Source: Monoglobus sp964442605 (lineage in GTDB: Bacteria > Bacillota > Clostridia > Monoglobales > Monoglobaceae). From it: a stretch of DNA of 64,000 nucleotides. Within the stretch, counting starts at the first letter, position 1; every line of letters starts with the position of its first letter. The stretch is taken from the NCBI GenBank assembly GCA_964442605.1, contig CAYTZR010000003.1:1-64000 (forward strand), in the 5' to 3' direction. Below, piece after piece: positions 59,124 to 64,000 of this stretch. The notes beneath the pieces are model-generated. The model was given only the letters and a program-made list of their open reading frames with translations. It did not search any database and was not told the origin of the DNA. Made by a program: the position numbers and the translations under genes.

Positions 59124-60903
59124 TACTATTTCCTTTCTGCTCCAACAATTTTGGTGTAACATACACGGTGCTGTTTTTCTCGTATATGACAAATCCGGGC
59201 TTTGAGCCGTTCGGCTTTTTTACGTTTTTGACCTGCGTGTAGTCCACGGGGACCTGAGATGACTCCCTTGCCTTGCTGTAATAAGCGGCAAGCCGCGCCG
59301 CCTCTAAAATAGTGCTGTCGGGCGCCGTTCCCTTTCCGTTTGTGCGTATCAGGGTATGAGAGCCGGGGATTTCCTTTGTATGGAGCCAAATATCAGTTGA
59401 ATAGGACATTCTTACGGTAAGATCGTCATTTTGCCTGTTGTTTCGTCCGACAAGTATTTCATAGCCGTCGCTTGAAATAAACTTAAGGGGCTTTGATTTC
59501 GGCATGGATTTTTTGGAATTTTTGGAATTTTTGGAATTTTTTGATTTTTTCCCCGTCTGAACATTCGGCATATATCCCTGCTCTCTAAGCTCTTCCTTTA
59601 TCTCCGATAAATCGCGCGGAGTCTCAGCCTTTAGTATACTATCGTGCACGGTTTCGAGATAGGACAGCTCCTCCTCCGCTTCCTTTATCTGTTCCGCCGC
59701 GTATTTTTCCGTAACCTTTGCCTTGTTATATCTTTTATAAAAATTTTGGGCGTTCTGAGACGGCGAGATTTTGGGATTCAGCCTGATTGTTATATTGGAA
59801 TTGTTATCATAAAAATTCTGAACCGTGATCTCCCCCATACCGTATTTTAACCTATACATGTTTGCTGTGAGCAGATCGCCCTTAATTTTATACATTTCGC
59901 GATTTTTTGACTTCTCGAGATTTTCCCTGTGCATAGCTATTTTTTTTGTACACCTGTCTATGTTATTCTGCACCTGCTTCAAAATATTAGCGCTTTTTTG
60001 GCGCATGCTCTCCCTCATAGCGCGGCTCTTGTAATAATCATCAATCGCGCCTGAGATTGACGAAACGGTTTTAATCTTGGAAAGCTCCTCATACTGCGTT
60101 AGTTTTACGCAGGAAAAGGACAGCGGCTTGCCGTTATTGTCATAAACTATACACGGTTCATACTTATTTGAAATCATATCCGAAATGAATGTATCCAAAA
60201 ATGTGACAAACTTTGCCTCGTCAATTTCTTGTTTCGCGACTTTTGTGTGACCGCAAAATCTGTAAACCAATTCTCTCGCGATAAGAGGGCTCATTCCCAT
60301 AATTCGGTTTAGCAGAAGCTTGTCGAGCAAAATATCATTATTTTGTTTCGCGAAATCATTCATAAAGCTGAGCAAATCAAAATCGTTCGGCGACAGCTTA
60401 TCCTGCTTCGGCGGAAGCTCATATATAAATCCGGGCAAAATTTGACGTACCGCGCTGACCGTGAAATCAACATGCTTCGCGCTGTCTAAAATCCTGTTGC
60501 TATCATCGACAAAAATAATATTGCTGTGTCTGCCCATTATCTCTGTGATAATGGATTTTGTGCACAAGTCGCCGAGCTCGTTTAAGCCCTCAATATCAAT
60601 TTTTATTATACGGTCAAATTCGATTTGGCTTATATTTGTAATCCTCCCGCCGCACAAATGCTTTCTCATAAGCATACACAGCATTGGCGGCGTCATTGGA
60701 TTTTCCTTTTTCAATTCGGTAAGGTGAACACGCGCATTTGAGGCGTTTGCCGACAGCAGCAATCTGTAATTGCCGTTAAAGGTTCTGACGGTTATTATAA
60801 TTTCATCATCTTCGGGCTGGTATATCTTATCTATCTTACCGCCCAATATTTTTGTGTTTAATTCATGTACTACACTGTGTGTAACAAATCCATCGTATGA
60901 CAT
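59116..60903 (-). CDS. rqcH: Ribosome-associated quality-control factor RqcH (NFACT family)
   Basis: A 595-residue NFACT protein. The N-terminal domain begins MSYDGFVTHSVVHELN, the middle has a helix-hairpin-helix-like region and a long coiled coil (about 290-450), and the C-terminal NFACT-R domain has DIWLHTKEIPGSHTLIR. RqcH binds stalled 50S subunits and adds alanine tails to nascent chains. A lysine-asparagine-serine linker near residue 460 (GKKSKNSKNSKNSKKS) is encoded by a tandem 9-base DNA repeat at about 59508-59548. Confidence 0.95.
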   Translation of the reverse strand: MSYDGFVTHSVVHELNTKILGGKIDKIYQPEDDEIIITVRTFNGNYRLLLSANASNARVHLTELKKENPMTPPMLCMLMRKHLCGGRITNISQIEFDRIIKIDIEGLNELGDLCTKSIITEIMGRHSNIIFVDDSNRILDSAKHVDFTVSAVRQILPGFIYELPPKQDKLSPNDFDLLSFMNDFAKQNNDILLDKLLLNRIMGMSPLIARELVYRFCGHTKVAKQEIDEAKFVTFLDTFISDMISNKYEPCIVYDNNGKPLSFSCVKLTQYEELSKIKTVSSISGAIDDYYKSRAMRESMRQKSANILKQVQNNIDRCTKKIAMHRENLEKSKNREMYKIKGDLLTANMYRLKYGMGEITVQNFYDNNSNITIRLNPKISPSQNAQNFYKRYNKAKVTEKYAAEQIKEAEEELSYLETVHDSILKAETPRDLSEIKEELREQGYMPNVQTGKKSKNSKNSKNSKKSMPKSKPLKFISSDGYEILVGRNNRQNDDLTVRMSYSTDIWLHTKEIPGSHTLIRTNGKGTAPDSTILEAARLAAYYSKARESSQVPVDYTQVKNVKKPNGSKPGFVIYEKNSTVYVTPKLLEQKGNSNE

Positions 60904-60935
60904 ATCATTCTCCCGTTTTGATTAAAATTTAAACA

Positions 60936-60960
60936 GGGAAGCGGCATATCGGCGCTTCCC
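60936..60960 (-). terminator. Terminator-like hairpin after metK
   Basis: An 8-bp GC-rich stem (60936-60943 with 60953-60960) with a 9-base loop, 14 bp beyond the metK stop, followed on the minus strand by TGTTTAAATTTT. Confidence 0.65.
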
Positions 60961-60974
60961 ATATAAATTATAAA

Positions 60975-62123
60975 TTATGCTTTTCTCAGTTCATCAACCT
61001 TATCAAGTTCCTCCCACGGCAAATCCAAATCATTTCTTCCGAAGTGACCATATGCGGCGGTCTGCTTATAGATAGGTCTTTGAAGATCAAGTGCTTTGAT
61101 AATTCCGCTCGGTGACAGGTCAAAGGTCTTTAGTATCTTTTCGACAATCTCGCTGTCACTGATTTTTCCGGTTCCTCTTGTATCGACTCTTACGGAAACG
61201 GGCTTGCTTACGCCAATAGCGTAGGCAAGCTGTATTTCACACATATCCGCCAGTCCCGCGGCAACAATATTCTTTGCGACATATCTCGCCGCGTATGCCG
61301 CGCTTCTGTCAACCTTTGTGGGGTCCTTGCCGGAAAACGCCCCGCCTCCGTGGCTCGCGTAACCGCCGTAAGTATCAACTATAATCTTTCTGCCGGTGTG
61401 CCCGCTGTCTCCTTGCGGTCCGCCTACCACAAACCTGCCGGTCGGATTTGTATAAATTATTGTGTTTTCATCCCTTAAGTCATCGCCTATTACGGGGTCA
61501 ATTACGTATTTTATTATATCTTCTCTAAGCCGCTCCTGCGACACGTTCTCGTCATGCTGGGTCGAAATAACGATTGTATCAACGCGTTTAAACGTGCCGT
61601 CCTCGTTATATTCGACGGTCACCTGCGACTTTCCGTCAGGTCTCAAATAATCAAGAATTTTTTCCTTTCTTACTTCTGAAAGCCGGCGTGCCAGCTTATG
61701 CGACAGCGAAATCGGCAAAGGCATGTATTCCTCGGTTTCGTTGCAGGCGAAGCCGAACATCATTCCTTGGTCGCCCGCTCCTATTCCGTCACCGTCATCG
61801 TCTACGCCTTGGGCAATGTCCTTTGACTGTTCGTCAATAGCAACCAAAACCGCGCAGGTATCGCAGTCAAATCCGTACTTTGCTCTGTCGTATCCCACCT
61901 CGCGTATCGTCTCGCGAACTACGCTCTTTATATCCACATAGGTATCGGTGGTAAGCTCTCCGACAACGAGAACAAGACCGGTTGTGACGGTTACCTCAAC
62001 TGCAACACGCGCCTTGGGATCCTTTTCCAATATCGCGTCCAATATCGCATCGGAAATCAAATCCGAAATCTTATCGGGATGTCCCTCTGTTACCGATTCT
62101 GATGTAAATAGTCTTTTATACAT
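60975..62123 (-). CDS. metK: S-adenosylmethionine synthetase
   Basis: A 382-residue MAT enzyme making SAM from methionine and ATP. Hallmarks are SVTEGHPDKISDLISD near the N-terminus, GAGDQGMMFGFA and GGGAFSGKDPTKVDRS. No SAM riboswitch precedes it, since the gene starts inside the end of tmk with an eight-base overlap. It therefore depends on transcription from upstream, here from the araB-araD-tmk direction. SAM is consumed by NrdG, PflA, RlmN and RsmB encoded in this window. Confidence 0.97.
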   Translation of the reverse strand: MYKRLFTSESVTEGHPDKISDLISDAILDAILEKDPKARVAVEVTVTTGLVLVVGELTTDTYVDIKSVVRETIREVGYDRAKYGFDCDTCAVLVAIDEQSKDIAQGVDDDGDGIGAGDQGMMFGFACNETEEYMPLPISLSHKLARRLSEVRKEKILDYLRPDGKSQVTVEYNEDGTFKRVDTIVISTQHDENVSQERLREDIIKYVIDPVIGDDLRDENTIIYTNPTGRFVVGGPQGDSGHTGRKIIVDTYGGYASHGGGAFSGKDPTKVDRSAAYAARYVAKNIVAAGLADMCEIQLAYAIGVSKPVSVRVDTRGTGKISDSEIVEKILKTFDLSPSGIIKALDLQRPIYKQTAAYGHFGRNDLDLPWEELDKVDELRKA

Positions 62124-62733
62124 AGCTTAATATCTCCTTTGAAATAGTATTTATTTCTCTGTTTGCGTCTATCACAATGATATTATGACCGTAATTCTTT
62201 TTCATGTTTTCAAATACTTCCATAAAGCCGCATCTTATATTACTCATTTGCGCGGTACTTTTTTCGTATAATTCAATATTATCCCTTGCCGCGTCAATAC
62301 GCTCCTTACATACCGTGGGATTAACGTCAAGAAAAATACAGATATCCGGCTTTATAAGCGACGGGCAATTCATATTTAAATTCTCAACCCATTTTGAGCT
62401 ACCGCCCTGGTTTGTACCCTGATATGCCATAGATGAGTAATAGTATCTGTCACAAATTACTGTATAGCCCTCATCAAGGCGCTTTTTAACGCCGTGCTCA
62501 GGATGAGTTATGTGCTCTATTCTGTCTGCGAGAAATAGAGCTGCCTGAAGATATATGTCCTTTTGTCTGCATTCGGACAATATTCGTCTTAAGTAATTTC
62601 CCGTCTCATAATTTGTAGGCTCGGCTGTGACGTAAACCTTCTCGCCCTTTTCCCTTAAATTTTTTGCGAGTATCTCAATTTGCGAGGTCTTTCCGCTCCC
62701 GTCAAGTCCCTCAAATACAATAAATTTTCCCAT
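62116..62733 (-). CDS. tmk: Thymidylate kinase
   Basis: A 205-residue P-loop kinase converting dTMP to dTDP. The P-loop is FEGLDGSGKTSQ, the DR-type motif is CDRYYYSSMAYQG, and the lid region follows. ATG at 62733 is preferred, as GGCGGGTGA lies just upstream. An in-frame GTG nine bases earlier would place the start within that site. It is sandwiched between araD (16 bases before) and metK (overlap of eight bases). Confidence 0.94.
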   Translation of the reverse strand: MGKFIVFEGLDGSGKTSQIEILAKNLREKGEKVYVTAEPTNYETGNYLRRILSECRQKDIYLQAALFLADRIEHITHPEHGVKKRLDEGYTVICDRYYYSSMAYQGTNQGGSSKWVENLNMNCPSLIKPDICIFLDVNPTVCKERIDAARDNIELYEKSTAQMSNIRCGFMEVFENMKKNYGHNIIVIDANREINTISKEILSYV

Positions 62734-62749
62734 ATTAATCACCCGCCGG

Positions 62750-63442
62750 TTAATTCTGACCGTAGTATGCGTTTTTGCCGTGCTTTCGCATATAATGCTT
62801 GTCCAAAATATACTTGCTCATACGCGCGACATCCTTGTTGATTACCTCGCACCTGTACGCCATTTTGGCTACCTCCTCAAGCACTACCGCATTGTGAACC
62901 GCGTTCGCGGGATCCGTTCCCCATGTAAACGGAGCGTGATTGAACACAATAACTCCCGGAATGGCATCGGGGTCCTTATCCGCAAAGGTATCGACAATGA
63001 CCTTGCCGGTGTTAAGCTCGTAATCATTTTCAATCTCCTCGCGGCTTAAAGCGCGGGTACAGGGAATATCTCCATAAAAATAATCAGCGTGGGTCGTGCC
63101 ATAGGCGGTTATATCTCTGCCCGCTTGCGCCCAAGAGGTTGCATAAGACGAGTGTGTGTGGACAACACCGCCTATATTCTTGAAGCTCTTATAAAGCTCA
63201 AGGTGTGTCGGAGTATCCGATGACGGTCTTAAGCTTCCGTCTATTACCTCCCCTGTATTTAAATCAACGGCTACCATATGCTCCGGCTTCATCTTGTCAT
63301 ATTCAACACCGGAGGGCTTGATGACAACAACATTTTTGTCTCTGTCAATACCGGAGACGTTTCCCCATGTAAACGTTACCAAGCCGTATTCGGGCAGAAG
63401 CATGTTAGCCTCATATACCTTTTTCTTTAATTCATCAAACAT
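62750..63442 (-). CDS. araD: L-ribulose-5-phosphate 4-epimerase
   Basis: A 230-residue class II aldolase-fold enzyme of arabinose catabolism, producing xylulose-5-phosphate. Zinc ligands are visible in VHTHSSYATSWAQ and the conserved VFNHAPFTWG. GTTHADYFYGDIPCTR is the AraD signature. It follows araB after a 134-bp repeat-rich spacer on the same strand. The product feeds the pentose phosphate pathway. Confidence 0.94.
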   Translation of the reverse strand: MFDELKKKVYEANMLLPEYGLVTFTWGNVSGIDRDKNVVVIKPSGVEYDKMKPEHMVAVDLNTGEVIDGSLRPSSDTPTHLELYKSFKNIGGVVHTHSSYATSWAQAGRDITAYGTTHADYFYGDIPCTRALSREEIENDYELNTGKVIVDTFADKDPDAIPGVIVFNHAPFTWGTDPANAVHNAVVLEEVAKMAYRCEVINKDVARMSKYILDKHYMRKHGKNAYYGQN

Positions 63443-63463
63443 TATATTTACCTCATCTATTCT

Positions 63464-63585
63464 TTAAAATAATTCCAAAAAATTTAAAAAATCCAAAAAT
63501 CCAAAAAATCCAAATACATCTTAAAAAATACATCTTAAGAAATAAATCCTAAGAAACAAATCCTAATAAACAAATCCTAAGAAAG
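63464..63585. repeat. Stacked short tandem repeats between araB and araD
   Basis: Several adjoining repeat families: AATCCAAAA-type units (about 63485-63512), two units of TACATCTTAA (about 63514-63537) and three 14-bp units AAATCCTAAGAAAC (63544-63557, 63558-63571, 63572-63585). The last unit covers the araB stop codon. Confidence 0.75.
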
Positions 63586-64000
63586 TCTGACCGACTTTTT
63601 GATTTCCTTCAAACGCTTCATAACATCGTTTCCGCCTCTGCCGAAATAATCATGCAGACGTTTATACTCATCGTAAAGCTTGTCATATATCTCAACATTC
63701 TCGGGAATAGGTCTGTAATAGTGTGCCTTAACCCTTCCCATACGCTCCGCACAATCCTTGATTGAGTCATAGCCTCCGTTCTCGCTGCCCGCCGCAACCG
63801 CACCGAACATAGCGGAGCCGAGAGCGGGTGTCTGAGCAGACTCGGCAATTTTGATATTCATGTTGGTAACATCGGAGTAAATCTGCATCATAAAGGCATC
63901 CTTTTGTGCTATTCCTCCCGCAGCGTACAGCTCGGTTATAGGAACGCCGCTTTCCTTAAAGGTGTCAATAATCATCCGCACGCCGTAGGCTGTCGCTTCG
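63577..64000 (-). CDS. araB: Ribulokinase, C-terminal part (cut by the window edge)
   Basis: The last 140 codons of a FGGY-family kinase, continuing beyond the window. The FGGY C-terminal elements are visible: ELYAAGGIAQKDAFMMQIYS, then TPALGSAMFGAVAAG, and an end rich in tyrosine and basic residues (YDKLYDEYKRLHDYFGR). With araD next to it, L-ribulokinase is the natural assignment. It phosphorylates L-ribulose in arabinose use. The stop lies within a 14-bp tandem repeat. Confidence 0.9.
   Translation of the reverse strand, partial: EATAYGVRMIIDTFKESGVPITELYAAGGIAQKDAFMMQIYSDVTNMNIKIAESAQTPALGSAMFGAVAAGSENGGYDSIKDCAERMGRVKAHYYRPIPENVEIYDKLYDEYKRLHDYFGRGGNDVMKRLKEIKKSVRLS

Noticed and set aside
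62100..62160. SAM riboswitch before metK
   Set aside because: metK starts inside tmk, and no SAM-box elements are visible upstream.

Overview
The window looks like the chromosome of an anaerobic, low-to-moderate GC, spore-lineage member of the Clostridia (Bacillota). The signs are AAGGAGG-type ribosome binding sites, SpoIVFB-like and PrkC/Stp proteins, an AgrBDCA peptide quorum-sensing locus, oxygen-sensitive glycyl-radical enzymes (NrdDG, PflAB), SLH-domain surface protein, RqcH, EngB-Lon and fmt-rsmB-rlmN-stp-prkC-rsgA-rpe-thiN gene order. An Oscillospirales/Monoglobus-like gut bacterium would fit, but I cannot fix the genus from the sequence.

Layout. 1-1150 has no gene: a GC-rich block and an iteron-like cluster of about twelve GTCTTACAT-type repeats, probably debris of a mobile replicon. 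1.1-3.0 kb is a MarR-MATE efflux operon with a consensus promoter and a palindromic operator. 3.0-10.2 kb (minus) holds a SpoIVF-like protease pair, a P-type ATPase and a very large PAS hybrid histidine kinase. 10.5-13.8 kb is the anaerobic nucleotide module nrdD-nrdG-dut with NrdR-box-like sites. 13.8-15.3 kb holds a decayed GHKL-kinase tail and small unknown genes. 15.4-19.4 kb is recR-recD2 (minus) and a divergent Xer-type recombinase. 19.4-23.3 kb is an accessory stretch with truncated genes and a helicase. 23.3-28 kb has an aldolase-family protein, tRNA-Arg(CCT) and pflA/pflB. 28-32 kb has an acyltransferase, a flavoprotein and a zinc-type binding lipoprotein coupled to a membrane protein.

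32.4-40.5 kb (plus) is one housekeeping run: lon-engB-FAH-hisS-aspS-tyrS, ended by a clear terminator. 40.6-50.3 kb (minus) is a lipoprotein plus the translation/cell-envelope signalling cluster fmt-yugP-rsmB-rlmN-stp-prkC-rsgA-rpe-thiN, tightly packed and often overlapping. 50.5-53.2 kb (plus) is hisH-hisF-folC. 53.3-58.3 kb (minus) is the most distinctive part: agrA-agrC, then an internal promoter with a LytTR-type direct repeat, agrB-agrD, then a secreted protein of unknown function and an SLH protein. 58.3-64 kb (minus) is HAD phosphatase, rqcH, metK, tmk, araD and the 3' part of araB.

The best candidate for something new is the agr region: AgrD carries a predicted CGFGY ring and an unusually long C-terminal part, its promoter carries a 21-bp-spaced pair of LytTR-like boxes, and the next gene encodes a small secreted protein I cannot assign. 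A second LytTR-like pair with the same 21-bp period sits on the promoter of the SpoIVF-like pair. Broken genes (a UvrA-like ATPase, an ABC ATPase tail, a GHKL kinase tail, a frameshifted small gene) and many 10-21 bp tandem duplications at gene edges show ongoing local decay and slippage. All functional statements rest on motifs and family knowledge, since no database search was possible.
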